Part shown: positions 27,585 through 37,674 of the stretch, piece by piece
Position numbering within the stretch: the first letter of the stretch is position 1
Layout of the letters: every line of letters begins with the position of its first letter
DNA from: Frigoribacterium sp. PhB160
GTDB lineage: Bacteria > Actinomycetota > Actinomycetes > Actinomycetales > Microbacteriaceae
Assembly (NCBI RefSeq): GCF_003751785.1
Contig: NZ_RKIE01000003.1
Span: forward strand, 310,001-374,000
Direction: 5' to 3'
Length of the DNA: 64,000 nucleotides
The notes under the pieces: model-generated
Seen by the model: the letters and a program-made list of their open reading frames with translations, nothing else
Databases searched by the model: none
What the model was told of the DNA's origin: nothing
Position numbers and translations under genes: made by a program

Positions 27585-27657
27585 TGGCTGGACACGGCAT
27601 CGATCCGTGGACCTTTCGATTTTCAGTCGAACGCTCTACCAACTGAGCTACCCAGCC
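27585..27657 (-). tRNA. tRNA-Phe (GAA)
   Basis: 73 nt on the minus strand, starting GGCTGGGTAGCTC and ending CCAGCCA. The acceptor stem pairs throughout with one G-T pair, the anticodon loop reads CTGAAAA (GAA), and CCA is not encoded. It is last in the Glu-Asp-Phe cluster. Confidence 0.97.
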
Positions 27658-27742
27658 GTGGAAGCCGGAGCCTCCGGAAGGGACGGGCCCTCCAGGCGAG
27701 ACGATCGTCTCGACAGATTCGCGATGACGACACTCACCTCAG

Positions 27743-27816
27743 CGACCCTGACCGGACTTGAACCGGCGACCTCCGCCGTGACAGGGCGGCGCGCTAACCA
27801 ACTGCGCTACAGGGCC
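27743..27816 (-). tRNA. tRNA-Asp (GTC)
   Basis: 74 nt on the minus strand, starting GGCCCTGTAGCGC, with anticodon loop CTGTCAC and discriminator G73, as expected for tRNA-Asp. The T-arm GGTTCAAGTCC is intact and CCA is not encoded. Confidence 0.97.
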
Positions 27817-27865
27817 AAACAATTGCTTCTGATACTACCCGGACTCGAGACCATTTCTGGAATCG

Positions 27866-27938
27866 TGACCCCAACGGGATTCGAACCCGTGCTGCCGCCG
27901 TGAAAGGGCGGTGTCCTAGGCCACTAAACGATGGGGCC
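27866..27938 (-). tRNA. tRNA-Glu (TTC)
   Basis: 73 nt on the minus strand, starting GGCCCCATCGTTTAG, with anticodon loop CTTTCAC and T-arm GGTTCGAATCC. First of the tRNA cluster. Its product is also the entry substrate for the heme pathway via HemA, whose gene is not in this window. Confidence 0.97.
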
Positions 27939-27974
27939 CCGGTGATCCAGGAATCACAGAGCAACCGAGGCAAG

Positions 27975-28003
27975 AGCATACGGATGCGCGAGGCATAATG
28001 CAA
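27975..28003 (-). promoter_or_regulatory. Promoter of the tRNA Glu-Asp-Phe cluster
   Basis: On the minus strand TTGCAT (-35) is followed after exactly 17 nt by TATGCT (-10), about 37 nt upstream of the tRNA-Glu 5' end. It is the best sigma-70 two-box promoter seen in the window. Confidence 0.65.
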
Positions 28004-28111
28004 AACGAGGTCGTCCCACGGTCGGTGACGCGCCTCCGCGGTCCGTCGTCGGCGGCGCGCGAGGGGCTCGCCACTCCGCCGCCGCTGCCGGGCCCCGGCC
28101 GCGGGGGCGGC

Positions 28112-28117
28112 TAGGTT
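28112..28117 (+). promoter_or_regulatory. Candidate -10 box TAGGTT for the LytM peptidase gene
   Basis: TAGGTT lies 74 nt upstream of the ATG at 28192 and implies a leadered mRNA. No convincing -35. Confidence 0.3.
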
Positions 28118-28191
28118 CGGGTCGTCCTCGACCGGCGACCCGGGACCCGTCCCGCCCCGCACCGCTCACGACCTCGACTGATCGGGAACCG

Positions 28192-29490
28192 ATGATCCAC
28201 CCCCAGACCGCCCCGCGACCGCGCCGCGCGCTCGGCGTCGTCGCGACGGCCCGCAGCCGGGCGGCGCGCGTCGTCACCGGCGTCGCGGCCCTCGCGCTGG
28301 TCGTGAGCGTCGGCGTTCTCGCCGCCCCCGCACCGGCCCTCGCCGCCGACTACCCCTCGTGGGACGACGTCATGGCGGCGCAGACCGACGCCAACGCCAA
28401 GACCAACGAGATCACCAACGTCAAGCAGCTGCTGGCCGGCCTCGCCACCGACCTCGACGCGAAGAACGCCGACGCGGTCGCCAAGGGCACGGCCTTCGAG
28501 AAGGCGCAGACCGAGTACGACCAGGCCGAGTTCAAGCTCGGCCAGCTGCAGCAGCAGGCGGATGCCGCCAGCGCGGTGGCCGCCGCCAGCGAGGAGCGCG
28601 CTGGCCAGCTCGCCGCCCAGCTCGGGCGCTCGTCGGGCGGCAACGACATCAGCAGCAGCCTGATCTCCGACCCGGGCGACGCCGGGCAGCTGCTCTACAA
28701 GATCGGCGCGATGTCGAAGCTGACGGAGCAGGCCGACGGCATCTACTCGCAGGCCACGCAGGACCGGAACACCGCCCAGTCGCTCAGCGACCAGGCAGAC
28801 GTCGCCGCCAAGGCCCTCAAGGTGCTCGCCGACAAGGCCGAGGCTGCCCTGGCCGCCGCGAACGAGGCCGCCCAGGCCGCCGCCGACGCCGTCGCCGAGC
28901 AGGAGGCCAACCAGAGCACGCTGGAGGCGCAGCTCGCGACCCTCGAGACCAACGTGCGCCACACCGCGGACGAGTTCGAGAAGGGCGAGGCCGAGCGCCG
29001 CGCCGCTGAGGCCGCCGCGGCCGCCGAGGCGGCGCGCTACGGCAGCCCGACGAACGGCACCCCGGCCGGCGTCGTCTCGAGCGCGGGCTGGACCCGCCCG
29101 GCCGGCGGCAACATCTCGTCGGGCTTCGGCATGCGGGTGAACCCCGTCACGCACGCCTACATCCTGCACGCGGGCACCGACCTGGCCGCGGGGTGCGGCA
29201 CGCCGATCTTCGCCGCGGCGAGCGGCACCGTCTCGTACGCGGGCTGGTACGGCGGCTACGGCAACTTCGTGCTGCTCGACAACGGCGGCGGCGTCACGAC
29301 CGGGTACGGCCACCAGCCGAACGGCGGCATCGCCGTCAGCGTCGGCCAGCACGTCGAGGTCGGCCAGCTGATCGGGCACGTCGGGTCGACCGGCAACTCG
29401 ACCGGGTGCCACCTGCACTTCGAGACGCGCATCGGCGGCACGCCCGCCAACCCGGTCGCCTTCATGGCGCAGCGCGGCATCACGCTGTAG
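28192..29490 (+). CDS. Secreted M23-family peptidoglycan endopeptidase with coiled coil
   Basis: A 432-residue exported LytM-type metallopeptidase. The basic N-terminus and hydrophobic core (about residues 28-48) end at APALA, a likely signal peptidase site near residue 52. Residues 60-280 are heptad-rich (Ala/Glu/Gln), as in NlpD/EnvC-like and actinobacterial cell-wall hydrolases. The M23 domain covers about 310-432 with zinc ligands His326 and Asp330 (HAGTD) and the HLHFE motif at 407-411. It probably cleaves peptide cross-links of the wall during growth or division. Confidence 0.93.
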   Translation: MIHPQTAPRPRRALGVVATARSRAARVVTGVAALALVVSVGVLAAPAPALAADYPSWDDVMAAQTDANAKTNEITNVKQLLAGLATDLDAKNADAVAKGTAFEKAQTEYDQAEFKLGQLQQQADAASAVAAASEERAGQLAAQLGRSSGGNDISSSLISDPGDAGQLLYKIGAMSKLTEQADGIYSQATQDRNTAQSLSDQADVAAKALKVLADKAEAALAAANEAAQAAADAVAEQEANQSTLEAQLATLETNVRHTADEFEKGEAERRAAEAAAAAEAARYGSPTNGTPAGVVSSAGWTRPAGGNISSGFGMRVNPVTHAYILHAGTDLAAGCGTPIFAAASGTVSYAGWYGGYGNFVLLDNGGGVTTGYGHQPNGGIAVSVGQHVEVGQLIGHVGSTGNSTGCHLHFETRIGGTPANPVAFMAQRGITL

Positions 29491-29499
29491 CGACCGCCC

Positions 29500-29549
29500 C
29501 GCACGACGGAGGGCCCGACACCATCCGGTGCCGGGCCCTCCGTCGTGCG
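29500..29549. terminator. Bidirectional terminator between the M23 gene and ppa
   Basis: An 18-bp perfect stem (GCACGACGGAGGGCCCG and its complement, plus a closing C-G) encloses a 14-nt loop between two convergent genes. No T-tract follows in either direction, so strength is uncertain. Confidence 0.75.
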
Positions 29550-29562
29550 TGGTGCGGAGGGG

Positions 29563-30054
29563 TCAGTGGCCTTCCTCGGCGAGCTTGACGATGCCGGCCT
29601 CGACGATGGCCTCGGCCTCGGCGGCGTCGCCCCAGCCCTCGGTCTTGACCCACTTGCCGGGCTCGAGGTCTTTGTAGTGCTCGAAGAAGTGCTCGATCTC
29701 CTTGCGGAGGTACTCGGGCACGTCGGTGACGTCCTGGATGTGCTCCCAGCGCGGGTCCTTCGCCGGGACGGCGATGACCTTGGCGTCGCTGCCGCCGTCG
29801 TCGGTCATGTTGAAGACGCCGACCGGGCGCACCTTGACGCCGACGCCGGGGAAGAGCGGGTAGTCGAGCAGCACGAGCACGTCGACGGGGTCGCCGTCGA
29901 GGCCCAGGGTGTTCTCGAAGAAGCCGTAGTCGGTCGGGTACACGAAGCCGGTGAAGAGCACGCGGTCGAGGTAGACGCGACCCGTCTCGTGGTCGACCTC
30001 GTACTTGTTGCGGCTTCCCTTGGGGATCTCGATCACGGCGTCGTACGCGGCCAT
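29563..30054 (-). CDS. ppa: Inorganic pyrophosphatase (family I)
   Basis: A 163-residue cytosolic family I pyrophosphatase hydrolysing PPi to phosphate. [31 protein letters not shown] and [12 protein letters not shown] carry the metal and phosphate ligands of the family. The ATG at 30054 gives the usual N-terminus; longer in-frame starts only read antisense to tilS. It is divergent from tilS with 69 nt between starts. Confidence 0.97.
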   Translation of the reverse strand: MAAYDAVIEIPKGSRNKYEVDHETGRVYLDRVLFTGFVYPTDYGFFENTLGLDGDPVDVLVLLDYPLFPGVGVKVRPVGVFNMTDDGGSDAKVIAVPAKDPRWEHIQDVTDVPEYLRKEIEHFFEHYKDLEPGKWVKTEGWGDAAEAEAIVEAGIVKLAEEGH

Positions 30055-30111
30055 GGGTGCTCCTGGTTCAGTCTGGGGGCGGTGCCGACCGGACCGGTCG
30101 GCGGCTGGCGA

Positions 30112-30117
30112 TAACGT
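30112..30117 (+). promoter_or_regulatory. -10 box TAACGT for tilS
   Basis: TAACGT ends 6 nt before the tilS ATG at 30124, leaderless spacing. Confidence 0.45.
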
Positions 30118-30123
30118 TACAAG

Positions 30124-31116
30124 ATGCCCGACAGACCGCGTCTGACGCCCGCCGTCGCCGATGTGCGACGCGCGGTCCGCGCCTCCCTCGGCGACCTCCG
30201 TGCCGACGACCTCGTGCTCGTCGCGCTCAGCGGCGGCGCCGACTCCCTCGCCCTGGCCGCGGCCACGGCCTTCGAGGCGCCGCGTGCCGGGCTGCGCGCC
30301 GGCGCGGTCGTCGTCGACCACGGCCTCCAGCCCGGCTCGGCCGAGGTCGCGGCCGCCGCCGCCGCGCAGGCGACGGCGCTCGGTCTCGCCCCGGTCGAGG
30401 TGCGCCGCGTCGCCGTCGGCACCGAGGGGGGCCCCGAGGCCGCCGCGCGGGAGGCGCGCTACCGGTCGCTCGGGGAGGTCGCCTCCTCGACCGGCGCCGT
30501 CGCCGTGCTGCTCGGCCACACCCTCGACGACCAGGCCGAGACCGTGCTGCTGGGGCTCGCCCGCGGCAGTGGCCCGACGAGCCTGCAGGGGATGGACGCG
30601 GTGGCGGGGCCGTGGCGACGGCCGCTGCTGGCGGTGCGGCGGGAGGCGACCCGCGTCTCCTGCGCCGATCTCGGGCTCGAGCCCTGGGACGACCCGCACA
30701 ACGACGACCCCTCCTACGCCCGGGTGCGCGTGCGCACGACGGTGCTGCCGGTGCTCGAGCGCGAGCTCGGCCCGGGCGTCGCGGAGGCGCTCGTCCGCAC
30801 CGCGGCGCAGCTGCGCGAGGACGCGGAGGCGCTCGACCACTTCGCCGAGGAGGTCGCGGAGGAGGTCGCCGACCACGCCGAGGCGGGCATCTCGCTCGAC
30901 GTCCGCTCGCTGGCCGCCAACCCGGCCGCGCTCCGCCAGCGCCTGATCCGGCTGGCCGTGTCGAGCGAGTTCGCCCTCACCCTCAGCCGGGCCCAGACCC
31001 TCGAGGTCGCCCGGCTCGTGACCGACTGGCACGGCCAGGGAGCGGTGTCGTTGCCGGGCGTTACAGTTGTCCGCACGGGAGGCGCGCTGCACTTCGCCGC
31101 GACCGCCGCTTCCTGA
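30124..31116 (+). CDS. tilS: tRNA(Ile)-lysidine synthase
   Basis: A 330-residue TilS, which converts C34 of the CAU-anticodon tRNA-Ile to lysidine. The PP-loop ATP motif SGGADS is at residues 36-41; [20 protein letters not shown] and [15 protein letters not shown] are further family anchors. It lacks the long C-terminal domains of E. coli TilS, as usual for actinobacteria. It is followed by hpt (47-nt gap) and ftsH, a conserved gene order. Confidence 0.95.
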   Translation: MPDRPRLTPAVADVRRAVRASLGDLRADDLVLVALSGGADSLALAAATAFEAPRAGLRAGAVVVDHGLQPGSAEVAAAAAAQATALGLAPVEVRRVAVGTEGGPEAAAREARYRSLGEVASSTGAVAVLLGHTLDDQAETVLLGLARGSGPTSLQGMDAVAGPWRRPLLAVRREATRVSCADLGLEPWDDPHNDDPSYARVRVRTTVLPVLERELGPGVAEALVRTAAQLREDAEALDHFAEEVAEEVADHAEAGISLDVRSLAANPAALRQRLIRLAVSSEFALTLSRAQTLEVARLVTDWHGQGAVSLPGVTVVRTGGALHFAATAAS

Positions 31117-31163
31117 CGACCCCCACCCCCCGCACCCCTCACCGCCCAGGAGGCACGTCCGCC

Positions 31164-31715
31164 ATGGAACTCAGCGACATCGAGAGCGACCTCACGAGCG
31201 TCCTCTACACGGAGGAGCAGATCCACGCGAAGATCGCGGAGGTCGCCCGGGTGGTCGAGGCCGACTACGCGGGTCGCGACCCGCTGCTGGTGGGCGTGCT
31301 CAAGGGCGCCGTCATGGTCATGGCCGACTTCGCGCGCGAGCTCAAGCTGAACGCCCCGATGGACTGGATGGCCGTGTCGTCGTACGGCTCGGGCACGAAG
31401 TCGTCGGGCGTGGTGCGCATCCTGAAAGACCTCGACACCGACCTGCACGGCCGCGACGTCATCATCGTCGAGGACATCATCGACTCGGGCCTGACCCTGT
31501 CGTGGCTGCTCGACAACCTCCGCACGCGCGGCGCGGCCTCGGTCGAGATCTTCGCCCTGCTGCGCAAGCCCGAGGCGGCGAAGGTGCACGTCGAGGTCAA
31601 GTACGTCGGCTTCGAGATCCCCAACGACTTCGTCGTCGGCTACGGCCTCGACTACGACGAGAAGTACCGCAACCTGCGCGGCGTCGGGGTGCTGGCTCCG
31701 CACGTCTACAGCTAG
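31164..31715 (+). CDS. hpt: Hypoxanthine phosphoribosyltransferase
   Basis: A 183-residue purine salvage enzyme transferring PRPP phosphoribose to hypoxanthine/guanine. The PRPP loop [16 protein letters not shown] and the N-terminal [18 protein letters not shown] are typical, as is [16 protein letters not shown]. The ATG at 31164 is preceded by AGGAGG. Set between tilS and ftsH. Confidence 0.96.
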   Translation: MELSDIESDLTSVLYTEEQIHAKIAEVARVVEADYAGRDPLLVGVLKGAVMVMADFARELKLNAPMDWMAVSSYGSGTKSSGVVRILKDLDTDLHGRDVIIVEDIIDSGLTLSWLLDNLRTRGAASVEIFALLRKPEAAKVHVEVKYVGFEIPNDFVVGYGLDYDEKYRNLRGVGVLAPHVYS

Positions 31716-31793
31716 TCCGCGCCTCTCACCCCAGTAGGGGGCCGCGCAGCCCGCTCAGAGCGAACACCCATGGGCCACATGGGGGGCTCGTTG

Positions 31794-31799
31794 TAGCCT
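31794..31799 (+). promoter_or_regulatory. -10 box TAGCCT for ftsH
   Basis: TAGCCT occurs in TTGTAGCCTTTCG, 50 nt before the ftsH ATG, with a GAAAGGTGA ribosome site in the leader. It implies that ftsH can be transcribed apart from hpt. Confidence 0.45.
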
Positions 31800-31849
31800 T
31801 TCGCTCACGTTCTTCCTGCAGAAAGGTGACGGGCCGCGCCCGTACTGAC

Positions 31850-33841
<1,992 letters not shown>

Positions 33842-33845
33842 CGCC

Positions 33846-33879
33846 CGAGGGGGCAGGGGCATCCGCCCCTGCCCCCTCG
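33846..33879 (+). terminator. Strong hairpin between ftsH and folP
   Basis: A 15-bp perfect stem (CGAGGGGGCAGGGGC and complement) with an ATCC loop starts 5 nt after the ftsH stop. Immediately downstream is TACGCT (33881-33886), a possible -10 for the folate genes. Confidence 0.75.
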
Positions 33880-33925
33880 CTACGCTGGGCACCCGTCCCG
33901 TGGCCCTGATCGGAGGAACCCCGTC

Positions 33926-35635
33926 GTGACCGACATGCCGTCGAGCGGGCAGCCCCGCGACGCGTCCGCCCCTCTCGGCGACGCGTCCTCCGTCGACGCA
34001 GCCTCGACCGACGGGGCCTCGAACGACGCAGCTTCGAACGGCGCGGCCTCGGGCGACGCCGTCGCCGCCTGGAAGCGGCCTCGCGGCCGCCGCCGGTACA
34101 CCGAGCCGGTCGTCGTCGACGCTCCTCCCGCCAGCGCCCCCGCGGGGGAGACCGAGCGACGCCTCGCCATCGCCCGCGACGAGCGGGCCGCGGTCCTGCC
34201 CCCGGCGCAGCTGCCGCCGGTGACGCACACGCCGGCCACGCGCAGCCCGGCGACCCGCACCCCGGCAGCGCCGACGCCGGCCACGAACGTGCCGGCCGCG
34301 CGCCCGGCGACGGGGGCGGGCGCGGGGGAGCCGACCCGCGCCTCCTCGCGTCGGCTGGTCGTGGGCGGACGCTTCGACGGGCCGTTGCCGGAGGGCGACC
34401 GCACCGAGGGGCGCCTCGGGTCGCACGCGGCACCGGGGCTCGTCGACGGGCCGACGCGGCCGTCCGCCACGCCGCCGCGCGTGCTCCGCGAGCGGCAGCG
34501 CGTCGGGTCGCACGCGGCCCCGCCCGAGGCCCGCGCCGAGCTGGCCGAGCTCGAGGCCGAGCAGGCGGCCCGCGCGGCCGCCGGTGCCGCCGCTTCCGCG
34601 CCCGCCGCCCTGGCGCCTGCCGCCCTGGAGCCCGCCGCCCTGGAGCCCGCCGTCGTCGCCGGCGTCACGGGGGACGCCGGCCCGGCGCTCGCCTCCCGCG
34701 CCCGCCGGGCCGCGCCTCCGGTCGTCGTCGCCGGGCGGACGCTCGTCATGGGCATCCTCAACGTGACGCCCGACTCGTTCAGCGACGGCGGCCGCTTCAC
34801 CGAGGTCGACCGCGCCCTGGCCCACGCCCGCGAGCTGCTCGCCGTGGGTGCCGACGTGATCGACGTCGGCGGGGAGTCGACGCGACCGGGCTCCGTGCGG
34901 GTCGACCCCGTCGAGGAGCGGCGCCGGGTGCTGCCCGTCGTCCGCCAGCTCGCCTCGGAGGGGGTGCGCGTCAGCGTCGACACCATGAACGCGGCCACGG
35001 CCGCCGCCGCCGTCGAGGCCGGCGCCGAGATCGTCAACGACGTCTCGGGCGGCCTGGCCGACCGGCAGATGGCCCGGGTCGTCGCCGAGACCGGTGCCAC
35101 CTTCGTCGCCATGCACTGGCGCGGGCACCTCGGGCCGGGCCGCCTCGGCGCGGCCCACGTCGGCACGGGGCACCTCGGGCTCGAGCGCCTGCTCGACGTC
35201 GGCCGCGGCGCCGGCCCCGACGACGAGGCCCTCGGCGACATGGCCGGGCTCGTGCGCGACGAGCTCGAGGCCCGCGTGGCCGACCTCGTCGCCCAGGGCG
35301 TCGACCCCGCGAGGGTCGTGGTCGACCCGGGCGTCGGCTTCTCGAAGGACGCCGCGCAGAACTGGCAGGTGCTCGCGGGCCTGCCCGAGCTCGCGCGCCT
35401 GGGCTTCCCCGTGCTGGTGGGGGCGTCGCGCAAGCGGTTCCTCGGCGAGCTGCTGCCCGACGGCGCCCCGGCCGAGCAGCGCGACCCGGCGACCGCGGTC
35501 GTCAGCGTGCTGGCGGCGCAGGCGGGGGCCTGGGCGGTGCGCGTGCACGACGTCGCGGCGACCCGCACGGCGCTCGACGTGTGGCGGGCGTGGGAGCGGG
35601 GAAGCGCCTCCGGACGTCCGGCGAGGCACGCGTGA
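33926..35635 (+). CDS. folP: Dihydropteroate synthase with a ~270-residue N-terminal extension
   Basis: The C-terminal ~300 residues are a complete dihydropteroate synthase: VMGILNVTPDSFSDGGRF, DVIDVGGESTRPGS, VSVDTMNAATAAAAVEAGAE and FPVLVGASRKRFLGEL. It joins 6-hydroxymethyl-dihydropterin pyrophosphate to p-aminobenzoate. The first ~270 residues are Ala/Pro/Thr/Ser-rich, repetitive (e.g. ALEPAALEPA, TPATRSPATRTPA) and probably disordered, roughly doubling the usual 270-300 length. The GTG start at 33926 has GGAGG at 33912-33916, so the extension appears to be translated. Its TGA overlaps the folB GTG. No folE precedes it. Confidence 0.93.
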   Translation: MTDMPSSGQPRDASAPLGDASSVDAASTDGASNDAASNGAASGDAVAAWKRPRGRRRYTEPVVVDAPPASAPAGETERRLAIARDERAAVLPPAQLPPVTHTPATRSPATRTPAAPTPATNVPAARPATGAGAGEPTRASSRRLVVGGRFDGPLPEGDRTEGRLGSHAAPGLVDGPTRPSATPPRVLRERQRVGSHAAPPEARAELAELEAEQAARAAAGAAASAPAALAPAALEPAALEPAVVAGVTGDAGPALASRARRAAPPVVVAGRTLVMGILNVTPDSFSDGGRFTEVDRALAHARELLAVGADVIDVGGESTRPGSVRVDPVEERRRVLPVVRQLASEGVRVSVDTMNAATAAAAVEAGAEIVNDVSGGLADRQMARVVAETGATFVAMHWRGHLGPGRLGAAHVGTGHLGLERLLDVGRGAGPDDEALGDMAGLVRDELEARVADLVAQGVDPARVVVDPGVGFSKDAAQNWQVLAGLPELARLGFPVLVGASRKRFLGELLPDGAPAEQRDPATAVVSVLAAQAGAWAVRVHDVAATRTALDVWRAWERGSASGRPARHA

Positions 35636-36036
35636 GCGGCGGCCCCGGCGAGGCGCCCGCCCTCGCGGCGCGCGGCCTCGACGTGCTGCGGCTGACCGGC
35701 GTGCGGGCGACCGGCCACCACGGCGTCTTCGACCACGAGCGGCGCGACGGACAGGAGTTCGTCGTCGACGCGGTCGTGCACCTCGACGTCCGTGCCGCGG
35801 CCGCGGGCGACGACCTCGACCGCACCGTCCACTACGGGGTGCTCGCGGAGGAGATCGTGGCCGCGATCGAGAGCGACCCCGTCGACCTGATCGAGACGCT
35901 CGCCGAGCGCATCGCGGGCGTCGTGCTCGCCCACCCGGCGGCCGCGATCGCCGAGGTGACGGTGCACAAGCCCGGAGCGCCCATCACCGTCCCGTTCGGC
36001 GACGTGTCGATCACGATCGTGCGGGAGCGGGCGTGA
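35632..36036 (+). CDS. folB: Dihydroneopterin aldolase
   Basis: A 134-residue FolB, cleaving dihydroneopterin to 6-hydroxymethyl-dihydropterin and glycolaldehyde. LRLTGVRATGHHGVFDHERR is the substrate-loop motif, DRTVHYGVLAEEI is also conserved, and PVDLIETLAERIA carries the catalytic region; VTVHKPGAPI is the C-terminal Lys region. GTG start and stop both overlap its neighbours by 4 nt, so folP-folB-folK is translationally coupled. Confidence 0.95.
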   Translation: MSGGPGEAPALAARGLDVLRLTGVRATGHHGVFDHERRDGQEFVVDAVVHLDVRAAAAGDDLDRTVHYGVLAEEIVAAIESDPVDLIETLAERIAGVVLAHPAAAIAEVTVHKPGAPITVPFGDVSITIVRERA

Positions 36037-36680
36037 GCGGCGGCACCCGCCGGGCCGTCGTCGCGCTCGGCTCGAACCTCGGCGACCGCGCCGAGCTGCT
36101 GCGCGCGGCCGTGGCCGAGATCGACGCGACGGCGGGGGTCTCGGTGGTCGCCGCCTCCGCGCCGGTCTCGTCGGTGGCCGTCACGCTCGAGGGCCCCGAC
36201 GAGTCGAAGCCCGAGTACCTCAACGCCGTGCTGATCGCCGACGTCGACCTCGAGCCCCTCGAGCTGCTCGACGCCCTCGCCGCGATCGAGCAGCAGCACG
36301 GCCGCGTGCGCGACGAGCGCTGGGGCGACCGCACGCTCGACCTCGACATCGTCGCGCTCGGCGACGTCGAGCTCGCCACCGAGCGCCTCACGCTGCCGCA
36401 CCCGCGTGCAGCCGAGCGCGCGTTCGTGCTCGAGCCCTGGCTGCAGGTCGACCCGGAGGCGCGGCTCGGCCGAGCAGGACGCGTCGCCGACCTCCTCGAG
36501 CTCCTGCCCGACCGCACCCGGGTCGTGCCGGGCGCGGGTCGGCTCGACCGGCCCCCGACCGCGCGGCCCGAGCCCGACGTCGAGCCGACGCCGCCCGACC
36601 CGACCCCGACCGCCTCGACCTCGACCCCGACCACCTCGACCCCGACCACCTCGACCCCGACCCTCGGAGGACCCGCGTGA
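36033..36680 (+). CDS. folK: 2-amino-4-hydroxy-6-hydroxymethyldihydropteridine pyrophosphokinase
   Basis: A 215-residue FolK, pyrophosphorylating 6-hydroxymethyl-dihydropterin. VVALGSNLGDRAELL at the start and RWGDRTLDLDIVALGD plus LPHPRAAERAFVLEPW are the HPPK signatures. The last ~40 residues are a Thr/Pro/Ser tail (TSTPT repeated) beyond the normal domain, encoded by a 15-bp repeat. It overlaps folB and the following DUF3180 gene by 4 nt each. Confidence 0.95.
   Translation: MSGGTRRAVVALGSNLGDRAELLRAAVAEIDATAGVSVVAASAPVSSVAVTLEGPDESKPEYLNAVLIADVDLEPLELLDALAAIEQQHGRVRDERWGDRTLDLDIVALGDVELATERLTLPHPRAAERAFVLEPWLQVDPEARLGRAGRVADLLELLPDRTRVVPGAGRLDRPPTARPEPDVEPTPPDPTPTASTSTPTTSTPTTSTPTLGGPA
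36610..36665 (+). repeat. 15-bp tandem repeat in the 3' end of folK
   Basis: CCACCTCGACCCCGA occurs twice in perfect tandem (36631-36660) with a degenerate copy before it, encoding repeated TSTPT. In-frame unit changes would only alter tail length. Confidence 0.75.
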
Positions 36681-37150
36681 GGCACACCCGCCCCGGCACC
36701 CTGATCGGCCTCGCCGCCGTCGCGCTGGCCGTCGGCTTCGTCCTCGACGCGGCGCTCGTCGCCTCCGGCAGCCCCGCGGTCGTGCCGCCCGCCGCGCTCG
36801 GCCTCGTGCTGATCGCCCTCGGCGCCGTCATCGTCACCCTCGCCCTGCCCGTGCGCCGGGTGGCCAAGGGCACGAGCACCGAGCGCGTCGACCCGTACTA
36901 CGCGACGCGCGTGCTGCTGCTCGCGAAGGCCAGCAGCCTCTCGGGCGCGCTCTTCGGCGGGGCCGCCGGCGGGGTGCTGCTCTTCGTCCTGACCCGCGGC
37001 GTGGGCCTCGCGCTAGGCTCCGTCGTGCCCACGGTCATCGCCGTCGTGGGGGGCCTCGCCCTCCTCGTGGCGGGGATCGTCGCCGAACGCATGTGCACGG
37101 TGCCGCCCGGGGACGACGACGAGGGCGGACCCGGGGCGCAGGCAGCCTGA
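36677..37150 (+). CDS. DUF3180 membrane protein
   Basis: A 157-residue actinobacterial protein with four hydrophobic segments (about residues 8-28, 36-56, 82-104 and 112-134) and the loop RVDPYYATRVLLLAKASSLS between the second and third, which is characteristic of DUF3180. GTG start within an overlap with folK. Its place right after folK is conserved in the family; function unknown. Confidence 0.88.
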   Translation: MRHTRPGTLIGLAAVALAVGFVLDAALVASGSPAVVPPAALGLVLIALGAVIVTLALPVRRVAKGTSTERVDPYYATRVLLLAKASSLSGALFGGAAGGVLLFVLTRGVGLALGSVVPTVIAVVGGLALLVAGIVAERMCTVPPGDDDEGGPGAQAA

Positions 37151-37194
37151 CGCCGCCCGACCACCGCCGACAGCACGCTCCCGGAGGACCCGCC

Positions 37195-37674
37195 ATGGAC
37201 CGACTCGACGTCGACGACGCGACCTGGACGGGCATCTCGCCCCGCTACGTCTGGCCCGAGGTGGTCGGCTGGCTGGTCACGGGCCTGCTCGTCGCCGCGG
37301 CCACGATCCCGCTCTGGTTCCTCGACGCGTGGCAGTGGCGGCTGATCACGGTCGCCCTGGTCGTCGCGACGCTCGTCACCTGCGCGTTCGTGCCGCGCCG
37401 GGTGCGGTCGATCCGGTACCAGCTGCGCGAGGACGACCTGCTGCTGCGCAAGGGCATCCTCTTCCTCCGCTTCGTGGCCGTGCCCTACGGCCGCATGCAG
37501 CTCATCGACATCAACCGCGGCCCGGTCGTCCGGGCGCTCGGGCTCAGCGACCTCAAGTTCGTGACCGCGGCCGCCGCGTCGGCCGTGACGATCCCTGGCG
37601 TGCCGGAGGCCGAGGCCGAGGCCCTGCGCGACCGCCTGGTCGAGCTGGCCGAGTCGAGGCGGGCGGGGCTGTGA
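37195..37674 (+). CDS. Bacterial PH (bPH2) domain membrane protein, YdbS-like
   Basis: A 159-residue protein. Two transmembrane helices (about residues 20-42 and 47-66) are followed by a bPH2 domain (RSIRYQLREDDLLLRKGILF, VAVPYGRMQLIDINRGPVVR, LKFVTAAAASAVTIPGV). The ATG is preceded by GGAGG. Its stop overlaps the GTG of a larger PH-domain gene, the YdbS/YdbT pair known in many Gram-positives and of unclear membrane function. Confidence 0.88.
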   Translation: MDRLDVDDATWTGISPRYVWPEVVGWLVTGLLVAAATIPLWFLDAWQWRLITVALVVATLVTCAFVPRRVRSIRYQLREDDLLLRKGILFLRFVAVPYGRMQLIDINRGPVVRALGLSDLKFVTAAAASAVTIPGVPEAEAEALRDRLVELAESRRAGL

